A stretch of DNA of 64,000 nt, from NCBI GenBank assembly GCA_965277435.1, contig OZ255821.1, forward strand, positions 1,984,001 through 2,048,000, in the 5' to 3' direction. Of this stretch, positions 16,330 through 25,345 are shown piece after piece (within the stretch, counting starts at the first letter, position 1; every line of letters begins with the position of its first letter). Position numbers and translations under genes: made by a program. The notes beneath the pieces were generated by a model. That model made no database searches. It saw only the letters and a program-made list of their open reading frames with translations, and was not told where the DNA came from. This DNA comes from Bog-105 sp965277435 (GTDB lineage Bacteria; Acidobacteriota; Terriglobia; Bryobacterales; Bryobacteraceae).

Positions 16330-18951
16330 ATGCAGGTTCTGAGAGAGATCTGGCGGCGGGTGAGATGGCTCGGGGGACGATCGCGGTTTGAGGCTGAGCT
16401 GGCCGATGAGATGCGGTTTCATGTGGAGAGCCGGGCGGACGAACTGGAGCAGAGCGGGGTAGAACGTTCAGAAGCAGTGGCGCGGGCGCGCCGGGAATTC
16501 GGCTCACGGATGCGGGCTACGGAAGACACGTCGGGAGCATGGCAGATGCGTTGGTTGGAAGACCTGATTTCCGATTTGCGCTACGCGGGACGGGCGTTTC
16601 GAAGGAATCCGGGGTTCGCGTTGACGGCGATCTGTTGCCTGGCGTTAGGAATTGGGGCGAACGCGACGATTTTCAATATCACGACCAGCTTTTTATTCAG
16701 TGAACCATCGTGCCGGGACAGCGCGGCGCTGATTGCGATGTGGGGTGGTGGAAACAGTGCGTCGACATTTGCAGACTACAAATTCTTGAGAGACGCACAT
16801 GTTTTCGAGGGGATGGCGGGCATCAATGTCGAGCGCGAGGTGAACTGGCGAAAGGGGGAACGGACGAGCCGCTTTTATGCAGGCGTGGTGACGGATGACT
16901 TCTTCACCACGTTAGGAGTGCCCTTTCTGCTGGGTCGGGGCATTGCGTCCGGGGAGACGAATACCGCCGTACTCTCGTACCGGGTTTGGCGCAGAACGTT
17001 CGCGGAGGATCCGGCAATTGTAGGCCGCAAGTTGATTCTGGATGGCCGACTTTACACAATAACCGGCGTGCTTCCGGCGAACCACCGTTCGATCGCCGGC
17101 TTCGGTTTCTCGCCTGAGGTTTATGTGCCAGTCGTGCATGATGACGAGTACGTGAAGTATTACGCACGCATGCCGAAAGGAATGACACCTCTGATAGCGC
17201 GCGCGAGATTGCAAATCTTGCTAGAGCAACTCGATCGCGTTCACCCGGTTCATGCAGACGTCCATTGGAAGCGGACGAACGGAACGCGCGTCACTGGAGT
17301 GACAGGGTTCGAGATGTTGAATGCTGAGATGCCGGGTGCGGTTACCGGGTTTTTCGTCATGCTGCTGGTAGTGGTCGGCTTGGTGCTGCTGATTGCTTGC
17401 ACGAATGTGGCGAGCTTGTTGTTGGAGCGGGCGTCGAGCCGGGCGCACGAGCTGGCGATCCGGTTGTCGCTCGGGGCAGGGCGGAGACGGATTGTTCGTC
17501 ATCTGCTGGCTGAAAGTTTGCTGCTATCCATGCTGGGGTTGGTGGTGGGATTGTTGATTGATGTAGCCTGCGCTCGGGCGATGAACAATCTCACTCTACC
17601 GGTTCCGGTTCCGATACACCTGGTCGTTTCGCCCGACTGGCGATTGTTCTGGTACTCGCTGGCTTTGGTGCTGGTGAGCGCTCTGCTGTGCGGCTTACTG
17701 CCGGCGCTGAAGGCAGTGAAACCGGACGTGAACCAGGCGTTAAAACAGGAAGAGCATCAAACAGCGCGTAGTTGGAATCTGCGCAGCCTTTTAGTAGCCG
17801 GGCAGCTTGCAATCTCGATCGTGCTGCTGGCAACAGGTTTTCTGTTCGTGCACAATCTGCTGCGAGCCACTTCGATGAATCCGGGATTCGATGTCCATCA
17901 CACCATCTGGGCTTATATGCGGCTGGCACCGGACAAGTATAACGATCCCGACCAGGCCAGGCAAATGTCGCTGGTTCATTTGGCGCTGGAGCGGCTACGG
18001 GCACTCCCGGGTGTGGCATCGGCCACTATCGCGCAAGGCGTTCCCTTGAATGATAATTGCGTAATCGGCACAACTCTGCGAACGGATGTCGCGGCCACTG
18101 CGATTCCTGTAGAGTACAACTGCAACGGCGTGGGAACGGACTACTTCCGGACACTGGCGATTCCGATCCTGCGCGGGCGCGAGTTTTCGGCAGCGGACCA
18201 GAAAGGATCGCAGCCGGTTGTCATTGTGAACGAAACATTCGCTCGCATGGTCTTCGGCCAAGTCAACCCGGTGGGTCATACGATACGAGCAGATCTTCCC
18301 CATGAGAAGACAAAGCTCATCGTGGGCGTAGCGAAAGATAGTAAGTACTTTATGCTGGCCGAGAAGCAGCGCGCGGCGGTATATGATCCGTACTTCACCA
18401 ACGAGGAGCGAGTCAATCTGCACTTTTTGATTCGCACAGCCGGGACGCCGGCAGGCTACGTGAAGGGCATCAGCGCGCTGTTGGGTCAGCTCGACGCGAC
18501 GGCTGCGATCGAGACAAAACCGATGAGTCAAGCGCTCGGGCTGGCGTTGCTGCCGAGCCGGGCGGGGGCGGTGATGCTGGGGTCGATGGGAATCTTAGGA
18601 CTCATGCTGGCGGCAATAGGGCTGTACGGAGTGCTGCTGTATTCGGTCTCGCGACGGACGCGCGAGATCGGGCTGCGGGTGGCGCTAGGGGCGACTCCTG
18701 GCGACGTGTTGCGGATGATCGGGCGGCACAGTTTGGTGCTGGTGGGAAGCGGTATGAGCGTGGGGCTGACGCTGGCGTTTTTTGCGATGCGGCCGCTCAC
18801 GCTCTTCCTGGTGCCGGGCATGGGCACATTCGATGCAACGGCTTTTCTGGCGGTGATTGGCGTGCTCGGCGTCGTGGCGTTGCTCGCGACGGCGGTGCCG
18901 GCGTTGCGGGCGCTGCGGATCGATCCGATGGTGGCGTTGCGTTATGAGTAA
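16330..18951 (+). CDS. ADOP-type MacB/FtsX-like permease
   Basis: An 873-residue inner-membrane protein of the acidobacterial duplicated orphan permease type. The N-terminal ~70 residues carry the ADOP cytoplasmic segment (FEAELADEMRFHVESRADE). Next come MacB-PCD and FtsX units: a first TM near AICCLALGIGANATIFN, an extracytoplasmic domain, three TMs (~330-450), then the whole arrangement again, ending in VPALRALRIDPMVALRYE. MacB/FtsX permeases normally pair with an ATPase; none is encoded nearby, hence 'orphan'. A role in export or mechanotransmission is possible but unproven. Co-transcribed with PadR. Confidence 0.9.
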   Translation: MQVLREIWRRVRWLGGRSRFEAELADEMRFHVESRADELEQSGVERSEAVARARREFGSRMRATEDTSGAWQMRWLEDLISDLRYAGRAFRRNPGFALTAICCLALGIGANATIFNITTSFLFSEPSCRDSAALIAMWGGGNSASTFADYKFLRDAHVFEGMAGINVEREVNWRKGERTSRFYAGVVTDDFFTTLGVPFLLGRGIASGETNTAVLSYRVWRRTFAEDPAIVGRKLILDGRLYTITGVLPANHRSIAGFGFSPEVYVPVVHDDEYVKYYARMPKGMTPLIARARLQILLEQLDRVHPVHADVHWKRTNGTRVTGVTGFEMLNAEMPGAVTGFFVMLLVVVGLVLLIACTNVASLLLERASSRAHELAIRLSLGAGRRRIVRHLLAESLLLSMLGLVVGLLIDVACARAMNNLTLPVPVPIHLVVSPDWRLFWYSLALVLVSALLCGLLPALKAVKPDVNQALKQEEHQTARSWNLRSLLVAGQLAISIVLLATGFLFVHNLLRATSMNPGFDVHHTIWAYMRLAPDKYNDPDQARQMSLVHLALERLRALPGVASATIAQGVPLNDNCVIGTTLRTDVAATAIPVEYNCNGVGTDYFRTLAIPILRGREFSAADQKGSQPVVIVNETFARMVFGQVNPVGHTIRADLPHEKTKLIVGVAKDSKYFMLAEKQRAAVYDPYFTNEERVNLHFLIRTAGTPAGYVKGISALLGQLDATAAIETKPMSQALGLALLPSRAGAVMLGSMGILGLMLAAIGLYGVLLYSVSRRTREIGLRVALGATPGDVLRMIGRHSLVLVGSGMSVGLTLAFFAMRPLTLFLVPGMGTFDATAFLAVIGVLGVVALLATAVPALRALRIDPMVALRYE

Positions 18952-19220
18952 GTGAAGGGCGAACGTGGGTGAATCAGGGCTTGTAGGTTATTGTCTTGCA
19001 GCTGTATTTCGTCAACCAGTTCACCTTGAAGAACAAGATCTTTGGCCAACCGTAGAAGGAGTTTTCGCGCGGAGTCAACAGCATTAGGATCGTTCGGGCG
19101 GCAATGAACGGCGAGCTTGACTTGATGCTCTTCTGTCAGGAAGCCAATCGCGAATCGCTTCTTGAAAGCGTAATCGTGTTCGTCGGTTTGCTGGCGGAAC
19201 TTGAGTTCTTTCGCGCTCAT
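18942..19220 (-). CDS. Hypothetical 92-residue protein
   Basis: A small, charged soluble frame (Lys/Arg/Glu-rich, LARKLLLRLAKDL-like helix in the middle). I recognise no family and see no Shine-Dalgarno before its ATG, which lies only 5 bp from a REP-like repeat. It overlaps the end of the convergent ADOP gene by 10 bp. It fills an otherwise empty 300-bp gap, which supports a real gene only weakly. Confidence 0.4.
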   Translation of the reverse strand: MSAKELKFRQQTDEHDYAFKKRFAIGFLTEEHQVKLAVHCRPNDPNAVDSARKLLLRLAKDLVLQGELVDEIQLQDNNLQALIHPRSPFTYS

Positions 19221-19225
19221 TAGAC

Positions 19226-19248
19226 GGCAGGCTGAAGCCTATCCCTAC
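19226..19248 (-). repeat. REP-like short repeat
   Basis: Reverse-strand copy of the GTAGG..TAGGCTTCAGCCTGCC element, with the palindromic core AGGCT-TC-AGCCT. It sits between the hypothetical gene's start and the end of the HpnI-like gene. Confidence 0.6.
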
Positions 19249-19256
19249 AAACAATC

Positions 19257-20378
19257 TTAGCTGGCTGGTTGGAGGGTGCCGTCGCGGTTGAGGATGTAGC
19301 GCTGGCCGCGCCAGTGGACGGTTTTGCCGAAGAAGCCGGCTAGCCAGAAGCTGAAGCCCAAGAGGTCATGTAGTGGGAGCAGCAGCCACTCGACCCGCGC
19401 GCCGAGCGTTCGTTGCGACGTGCTCCAGGCAGAGGCCAGGCGTAGAACGGTCGTGAAGAGAAGCAGAGGCAGCCAGAAAGACTGAGCAACGGCGATGCAG
19501 AGCAGAGCGGAAAAGGGGTAAGTGAAGAACTGGCCCACGTAACCCCACGGCCGGGAGCGGCGGGTGGTGCGGGCCCAGCGGAGACGGTGAGCGAAATTTT
19601 GCCGGAGCGTTTCAGCGCCGATATGGTGTTCGACTACATAACTCGATAGACGAACTCCGTAACCAGACTCGGCGGCGACGCGGCCTAGCATGAAATCTTC
19701 CGAGCTGAGATAGTCCTTGAAACGCGCGATGCCGCCGAGCGCCTGGAGCACCGTGCGGCGAGCGACGATGGTGGGACCGACCGCGAATCGGACGCCTTCC
19801 ATGAGGACGGCGGTAAAAAGGCCGGCATGGAAATCGGTATTCATGCCGATAGCTTCCAGGCGAGACCAGAAGCTCGATCCGGCGATGGCGCGGTAGGTGC
19901 AAGTGACCAGGTCGAGTGACTGATCGCGAAATTCGCCAGCCAGGGACTGGCAGAAATCTGGGCCAACACGCACATCGCTATCGCTCATGACGACGAGTTC
20001 ATAGCGAGCTGTTTCCAGGAGAGATTGCAGCTTGAATACCTTGTCGTGCGGGTAGGGCGGTTCGCCGGTAAAGATGAGTTTAGACTGAACAGCGGGATAT
20101 TCGCGCTGTAACTGGTGAACGATTTTGACCGCTTCATCGCTCGCGTGGCGGACAGCAAAGAGTAGTTCAAAATTTGTGTAAGCCTGCTCAAAGTAACTGC
20201 GGAGATTGGCTGCGAGATCGTGATCGAGGCCGGACAAAGGCTTTAGGATGGAGATGCCGGTTTGACTGGGTGGAGCAGCAAGCAAAGGGCGCTCCTGAGC
20301 GTGGCGCAGCGTGCCGACAATGGCCAGGATGCAGTAAGCCCAGCAGCCCAGCAGCAATAGCAAGAATACAAAATTCAA
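19257..20378 (-). CDS. HpnI-like family 21 glycosyltransferase
   Basis: A 373-residue membrane glycosyltransferase of the ceramide-glucosyltransferase family (GT21), best matching HpnI, which adds N-acetylglucosamine to bacteriohopanetetrol. One N-terminal TM helix (~2-23) is followed by a GT-A domain. The signature residues are in order: D1 in VMSDSDVRV, D2 in MNTDFHAGLF, D3 in YLSSEDFMLG and the (Q/R)xxRW motif in HRLRWARTTRR. Two or three C-terminal hydrophobic segments follow. The start is TTG at 20378, only 3 bp after the thrS stop, so it is read with thrS. The hopanoid partners (HpnK, HpnJ, HpnH) are not in the window, so substrate is inferred. Confidence 0.82.
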   Translation of the reverse strand: MNFVFLLLLLGCWAYCILAIVGTLRHAQERPLLAAPPSQTGISILKPLSGLDHDLAANLRSYFEQAYTNFELLFAVRHASDEAVKIVHQLQREYPAVQSKLIFTGEPPYPHDKVFKLQSLLETARYELVVMSDSDVRVGPDFCQSLAGEFRDQSLDLVTCTYRAIAGSSFWSRLEAIGMNTDFHAGLFTAVLMEGVRFAVGPTIVARRTVLQALGGIARFKDYLSSEDFMLGRVAAESGYGVRLSSYVVEHHIGAETLRQNFAHRLRWARTTRRSRPWGYVGQFFTYPFSALLCIAVAQSFWLPLLLFTTVLRLASAWSTSQRTLGARVEWLLLPLHDLLGFSFWLAGFFGKTVHWRGQRYILNRDGTLQPAS

Positions 20379-20381
20379 TCG

Positions 20382-22316
20382 TTATTCGACGAGGCTTTTA
20401 GAAGCGACAACCCCAGCCAGACGCTGGACAAACTCATCAATGGCAACAACTCCCTGGTCGCCCACCTTGCGGTTGCGGACAGATACCTGCCCAGCTTGAG
20501 CCTCGCGATCCCCTAGTACCAGCATATACGGGATTTTTTGTAATTGGGCCTCGCGAATTTTCAGATTGACCTTTTCGCTGCGGGAGTCGAGCTCGGAGCG
20601 GAAGCCGGCGTCGAGCAGCCTCTGATGGATCTGGCGGGCGTATTCGGTCTGGCGATCGGTGATGGGCAGGACGGCCACCTGCACGGGAGCGAGCCAGACG
20701 GGGAAAACACCGGCATAGTGCTCGATCAGAATGCCGAAGAAGCGTTCAATGGAGCCGTAGAGAGCACGGTGGACCATGAGCGGCTGGTGCGATTTCCCGT
20801 CTTCGGCGATGTATTCGAGACCAAAACGCTCAGGCAAGGTGAAATCGAACTGGACGGTAGACAACTGCCAGAGGCGGCCGATGGCATCGACGAGTTTCAC
20901 ATCGATTTTGGGGCCATAGAAGGCAGCTTCGTCAGGGATGATTTTGACGTTCATGCCGAGACGGTCGGTGGCGCTTCGCAGAGCCTTTTCGGCGAGTTCC
21001 CACTGCGCGGGTGTGCCGACGTACTTGCCGCTGACGCCGTTGTCCCAGGTGGACAGTTCGGCTTCGTAGGAGGTGAAGCCATAGGTGTTGAGGGTGTCGA
21101 TGGCGAACTGGAGACAATCGACGACTTCGTTTTCGATTTGGCTGGGGGTGCAGAAGATGTGAGCGTCGTCCTGGGTGAAGCCGCGGACACGGAGCAGGCC
21201 GTGCATCACGCCGGAACGCTCGTAGCGGTAGACTGTGCCGAGTTCGCCGAGGCGTACGGGCAAGTCGCGATAGCTGCGCTGGCGGTCCTTATAAATGAGG
21301 ATATGGAAGGGACAGTTCATGGGCTTCAACTGGTACTCGGCATCATCAAGTTCCATGGGCTTGAACATGTTGTCCGAGTAATAGTTGGCGTGGCCGGAGA
21401 CCTTCCAGAGGTCGAGGCGGGCGATGTGCGGCGTGTAGACGAGTGAGTAACCGCGCTTCACGTATTCTTCGCGCATCCAGTCTTCGATGACCCGGCGGAC
21501 AGCGCCGCCTTTTGGATGAAAGAAGATGAGGCCGGGGCCGGCGAGGTCCTGGATGGAGAAGAGATCGAGTTCCTGGCCGAGTTTGCGGTGGTCGCGTTTC
21601 TTCGCTTCTTCCAGGCGGTTGAGGTATTCGTCGAGCTCTTTTTTGGTGAAGAAAGCGGTGCCGTAAATCCGCTGAAGCTGAGGATTTTTTTCGTCGCCTT
21701 TCCAGTAAGCGCCGGCGATAGAGAGCAGCTTAAAGGCTTTGAGTTTTTCAGTCGAAGGAACGTGCGGGCCCCGGCAGAAATCAATGAAATTGGGGCCGAG
21801 GGTGTATTCGGTGAAGATCTCGCCGGCGCGTTCTTCAATGAGCTGGTGCTTCATCCAGTCTTTTTGATATTTTTCGAGCCCGACTGATTTAGGGGTGAGT
21901 TCGCGATCAAAGGGCAGATGGCGAGCCTGAATTTCGGCCATGCGGGCTTCGATTTTTGCGAGATCTTCCGGGGTGAATTTTTCGGCGCGCTCAAAGTCGT
22001 AGTAGAAGCCGGTATCGGTGGGCGGCCCGATGCCGAGCTGCGTTTCGGGAAAGAGTTCGAGGACGGCGGCGGCCAGCAGATGGGCGGTCGAGTGGCGATA
22101 GACCTGAAGCGATTCGGGGTTTTTGGGAGTGAGGATTTCGAGTTGGGAATCGGCTTCGAAGGGGCGTGTGAGATCGAAGAGATCGCCGTTGACGCGGGCG
22201 ACGATGGCGTCATTGGCAAGGCGCGGGCTGATGGATTTCGCTACATCGATCGGCCGCGTTCCTGCGGGGACGGATTGCTGGCTGCCATCCGGCAGAGTAA
22301 CGGTAAAACTGCTCAT
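20382..22316 (-). CDS. thrS: Threonyl-tRNA synthetase
   Basis: A 644-residue class II synthetase charging tRNA-Thr. Domains in order: TGS (1-62), the SAD editing domain with HSTAHLLAAAV and the later RGPHVPST segment, the catalytic core with motif 2 around RYERSGVMHGLLRVRGFTQDDAH, and the anticodon-binding domain from about residue 540 (APVQVAVLPITDRQ). Zinc ligands are visible: Cys in MNCPFHI, His in DDAHIF and His in MVHRALYGSIERF. Full length. The usual neighbour infC is absent; instead it stands between an ADOP gene (54 bp upstream) and the HpnI-like gene. Confidence 0.97.
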   Translation of the reverse strand: MSSFTVTLPDGSQQSVPAGTRPIDVAKSISPRLANDAIVARVNGDLFDLTRPFEADSQLEILTPKNPESLQVYRHSTAHLLAAAVLELFPETQLGIGPPTDTGFYYDFERAEKFTPEDLAKIEARMAEIQARHLPFDRELTPKSVGLEKYQKDWMKHQLIEERAGEIFTEYTLGPNFIDFCRGPHVPSTEKLKAFKLLSIAGAYWKGDEKNPQLQRIYGTAFFTKKELDEYLNRLEEAKKRDHRKLGQELDLFSIQDLAGPGLIFFHPKGGAVRRVIEDWMREEYVKRGYSLVYTPHIARLDLWKVSGHANYYSDNMFKPMELDDAEYQLKPMNCPFHILIYKDRQRSYRDLPVRLGELGTVYRYERSGVMHGLLRVRGFTQDDAHIFCTPSQIENEVVDCLQFAIDTLNTYGFTSYEAELSTWDNGVSGKYVGTPAQWELAEKALRSATDRLGMNVKIIPDEAAFYGPKIDVKLVDAIGRLWQLSTVQFDFTLPERFGLEYIAEDGKSHQPLMVHRALYGSIERFFGILIEHYAGVFPVWLAPVQVAVLPITDRQTEYARQIHQRLLDAGFRSELDSRSEKVNLKIREAQLQKIPYMLVLGDREAQAGQVSVRNRKVGDQGVVAIDEFVQRLAGVVASKSLVE

Positions 22317-22370
22317 TATCAGGGATTAGTTCTGAGATTACCAAACGAACCGGTCTGGGCTGGATTGAAG

Positions 22371-25034
22371 TTAGTCGAGACGGAGGGCTTCAGCGGGGTC
22401 GATGCGGGCGGCCTGCCGAGCGGGCAAATAGCTGGCGACGAGCGCGACGGCCAGTAATAGAAGAGGGAGGCAGACGAAGGTGGCGGGGTCGGTGGGGCCA
22501 ATGCCGAAGAGCAGGTTCTGCAGAAAGCGAGTCAGAGCGAGAGCGCCGGCGACTCCGATGGCAATGCCGATCAGGGTGAAGCGGAAGCCCTGGCCGACGA
22601 CATAGGAGACGACATCTTTGGGCTGCGCGCCGAGGGCGACACGGATGCCGATCTCGCGGGTGCGGAGCCTGACCGAATAGGCGAGAACGCTGTAGAGCCC
22701 GAGCGCGGCTAGGAGAAGAGCCAGCGCGGCGAAATTCAAGAGGATGGTGGTGTTGAAGCGGCGGGACGAGGTTTGGTCGTGCAGGACACCCTGCATGCTG
22801 TGGATGTTGGTGATGGGCTGATCGGGGTCGAGATGCCAGATCCGGGCTTCGAGAGTGGGCACACGTGATAGAGGGTCGGCGGCGGTGCGAGCCACCACAA
22901 GGATGGTTTGCAGCTGACGGCCGGGGAGATAGAACTCGGGGTTAGGAGCGGTTTCAGGCCCCATTTGGGATTCATCCCCGACCACACCGACGATGGAGAA
23001 GCGCGTGCGCTTACCGGTTTCGTCGTCAAACAGGATGACGCGGCCGAGCGGATTCTGGCGGGGCCAGTTGGCGGTAGCAAAAGACTGATTGACAAGCGCG
23101 ACTGCAGGTGCGGCGGCTTGCATATCGCGGCGTTCGAAGGTACGTCCACGGAGCAGGGGGATGCGCAGAGTCTGGAAGTAGTCTTGGCTGGCGCGGACCC
23201 AGTTGGAGGTGATCCATTCGCCGCGCTTCATGGGTCTGCCTTCAATCCGGTAGGTGGACACGCTGGTGCTGCGCATGGGGAGCCCGGTGGTCAGGGCGGC
23301 GGAGACAATGCCGGGTACGCTGCGAATGGAGTTGAGTAACTGGCGGTTGAAGTTAGCGATCTGTTCCGGCTTCGGGTACCGATTGGGCGCTAAAGAAAGC
23401 TGAAGCGTGAGCAAGTGATCCGTACGAAAGCCGAGATCGGTCGACATTAGGGCGGAGAGGCTGCGAATCATCAGGCCAGCGCCGATGAGCAGGATGAGCG
23501 ACAGTGCCACTTCGAGAATGACGAGCGCGCCGCGGAGTCGGTTTGACGGTCCTCCGACGGAGCGGGCGGTGCGGCTCAGGACATCGTTGAGCTGCTGGCC
23601 GAGTGCATGAAAGGATGGGGCGAGGCCGAAGAGCATGCCGGACAGAATAGCCAGCAGACAGGTAAAGCCGAGCACCAGGGGATCGAGCCGCAGTTCATGA
23701 AGGCCATGCGTGTCGTCGGAGCTGAATCGGGAGACGGCCTGCAAGGACCAATACGCGAGAAGCAGGCCGACACCAGTAGCGGCGAAGCTGAGCAAGAGGC
23801 TTTCGGTGAGGAGCTGGCGGACGAGACGGAGACGGCCTGCGCCCAGAGCGAGTCGAACGGCGATTTCCTTTTCGCGTTTGATGGCGCGGGTGAGCAGCAG
23901 ATTCGCGACATTCGCGCAGGCAATGAGTAAAACAAAGCCAACGGCCACCTGCAGCACCAGCAGGCTGCGGCGAAGGGTTGGTCCGACATCTTCTCTTTTC
24001 AGAGAGACAACCATGGTGTCGGTGTTGGTGAACTGGCCGGGGTTGGATTTGCGTTGCCGGGTGCAAATGGCCGACATTTCCTGTTGAGCCTGTGCGAGGG
24101 AGACGCCAGGACGAAGCCGAGCGTAGACCAGGCCGGACGAATTCTGTTCGGCGGCCTGACCGGGGTGCAGATTGGCGGGTATGAAGATTTCGGGATTGGG
24201 CTGATCGAAGCCTTCCATGGCGGCCGGCAGTTTGAAGTTGCGGGGAAGGACCCCGATAATGCGATAGTTTTCCTTTTGCGTGTAGAGCGTTCGACCGAGG
24301 ATGTGGGGATCGTCGGCGAAGCGGCGCAGGTAGAGCGGGTAAGTGAGAATCGCGACCTGGCCCTCGCCGGGCTGCGTTTCGGCGGCGGTGAAATTGCGGC
24401 CGAACTGCAGCTGGAGGCCGAGCAAAGGCAAAAATTCAGAAGAGAGGGCAGCGCCATTGACGTGCTCCGGATGGCGATTCGAGACTCCATGGCCAGCGGT
24501 GAGATCGAAAGAGGAGTCCTGATAAAACGCCATGCCGGCAAAGGAGTGGCTGTCATGTTGCCAGGCACGATAGTTGAGGAGCAGGACGGGAAGGCGACCA
24601 GCGGGGAAGAGCGTCATCAGCGGATTTTTTCCCCAGAGCATGACGAGGTGGCCCGGGTCGCGCAGGCTTTGAAAGGGCAGTGGGTCGAGAAGAACGGCGT
24701 TGACTACGCTGAAGATGGCGGTGTTTGCCCCGATGCCGAGCGCGAGGGCTAATACGGCCGCACAGGTGAAGCCAGGAGTTTTGGCGAGGGAGCGGAGGGC
24801 AAAGCGCAGATCTTGCACGGTGCTTTCGAGCCAGAGCGTGCCGCGAGCGTCGCGGCATTGTTCCTTGGTTTGTTCAAGGCCGCCCATTTTGAGATGGGCC
24901 TCGCGGGCGGCAGCAGGAGGCGCCATGCCGGAGCGCAGGTTATCGGCGGTTTGGCGTTCGAGATGGAATTGCAGTTCGCGGTCCAGCTGGCTTTCGAGTG
25001 TTTTGCGACGGAACAGACGACGGAACCAGTTCAT
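22371..25034 (-). CDS. ADOP-type MacB/FtsX-like permease
   Basis: An 887-residue duplicated orphan permease, second of two in the window. It begins with the ADOP N-terminal segment (MNWFRRLFRRKTLESQLDRE, then LQFHLERQTADNLRSGM). The first MacB unit starts at VLALALGIGANTAIFSVVNA; four-TM FtsX blocks occur at both ends, and it closes with LPARQAARIDPAEALRLD. ATG 25034 is chosen because GGAG lies 7 nt upstream and the conserved segment begins there; a longer frame to 25133 has no support. Unlike the first copy it has no PadR partner. No ATPase is adjacent. Confidence 0.9.
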   Translation of the reverse strand: MNWFRRLFRRKTLESQLDRELQFHLERQTADNLRSGMAPPAAAREAHLKMGGLEQTKEQCRDARGTLWLESTVQDLRFALRSLAKTPGFTCAAVLALALGIGANTAIFSVVNAVLLDPLPFQSLRDPGHLVMLWGKNPLMTLFPAGRLPVLLLNYRAWQHDSHSFAGMAFYQDSSFDLTAGHGVSNRHPEHVNGAALSSEFLPLLGLQLQFGRNFTAAETQPGEGQVAILTYPLYLRRFADDPHILGRTLYTQKENYRIIGVLPRNFKLPAAMEGFDQPNPEIFIPANLHPGQAAEQNSSGLVYARLRPGVSLAQAQQEMSAICTRQRKSNPGQFTNTDTMVVSLKREDVGPTLRRSLLVLQVAVGFVLLIACANVANLLLTRAIKREKEIAVRLALGAGRLRLVRQLLTESLLLSFAATGVGLLLAYWSLQAVSRFSSDDTHGLHELRLDPLVLGFTCLLAILSGMLFGLAPSFHALGQQLNDVLSRTARSVGGPSNRLRGALVILEVALSLILLIGAGLMIRSLSALMSTDLGFRTDHLLTLQLSLAPNRYPKPEQIANFNRQLLNSIRSVPGIVSAALTTGLPMRSTSVSTYRIEGRPMKRGEWITSNWVRASQDYFQTLRIPLLRGRTFERRDMQAAAPAVALVNQSFATANWPRQNPLGRVILFDDETGKRTRFSIVGVVGDESQMGPETAPNPEFYLPGRQLQTILVVARTAADPLSRVPTLEARIWHLDPDQPITNIHSMQGVLHDQTSSRRFNTTILLNFAALALLLAALGLYSVLAYSVRLRTREIGIRVALGAQPKDVVSYVVGQGFRFTLIGIAIGVAGALALTRFLQNLLFGIGPTDPATFVCLPLLLLAVALVASYLPARQAARIDPAEALRLD

Positions 25035-25345
25035 GGCGATACTCCTGCTGCTTGGATGATACCAATTGCTTCTACCTATAGCATAGTTCGCGAAGCTTGT
25101 GTCTGTTGGAATTTGAGCTATATCAAGTGCCACAAGGTGGTGCGCGTCAAAAGGAGACCCAGCGCGTCGTGAATCGCGGAATTGGTGAGATTGAATTTAG
25201 CCGTTGTGTTTGTAAGTCATGTGATAGCATTACGGGCACAAAAAGGGGTGCTTTGGATCTCCTGTGCGTCCGCGCAGAGAAATAGTCCGGCGAAGTGGTC
25301 ACAAGATCTTCGTTCTCAAAAGGCATTTCCGGGATAGGGAGTTAT
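25035..25345. other. Divergent intergenic region without recognised features
   Basis: A 311-bp stretch between divergent ADOP and TonB-receptor genes. It must hold both promoters, but I see no convincing -35/-10 pair, no strong dyad and no repeat copy. A 62-codon frame at 25097-25285 shows no family resemblance. Confidence 0.5.

Noticed and set aside
20544..21446. 300-codon open frame on the plus strand inside thrS
   Set aside because: Antisense shadow: composition is Val/Gly/Glu-rich and family-less, and the minus strand encodes a full ThrRS.
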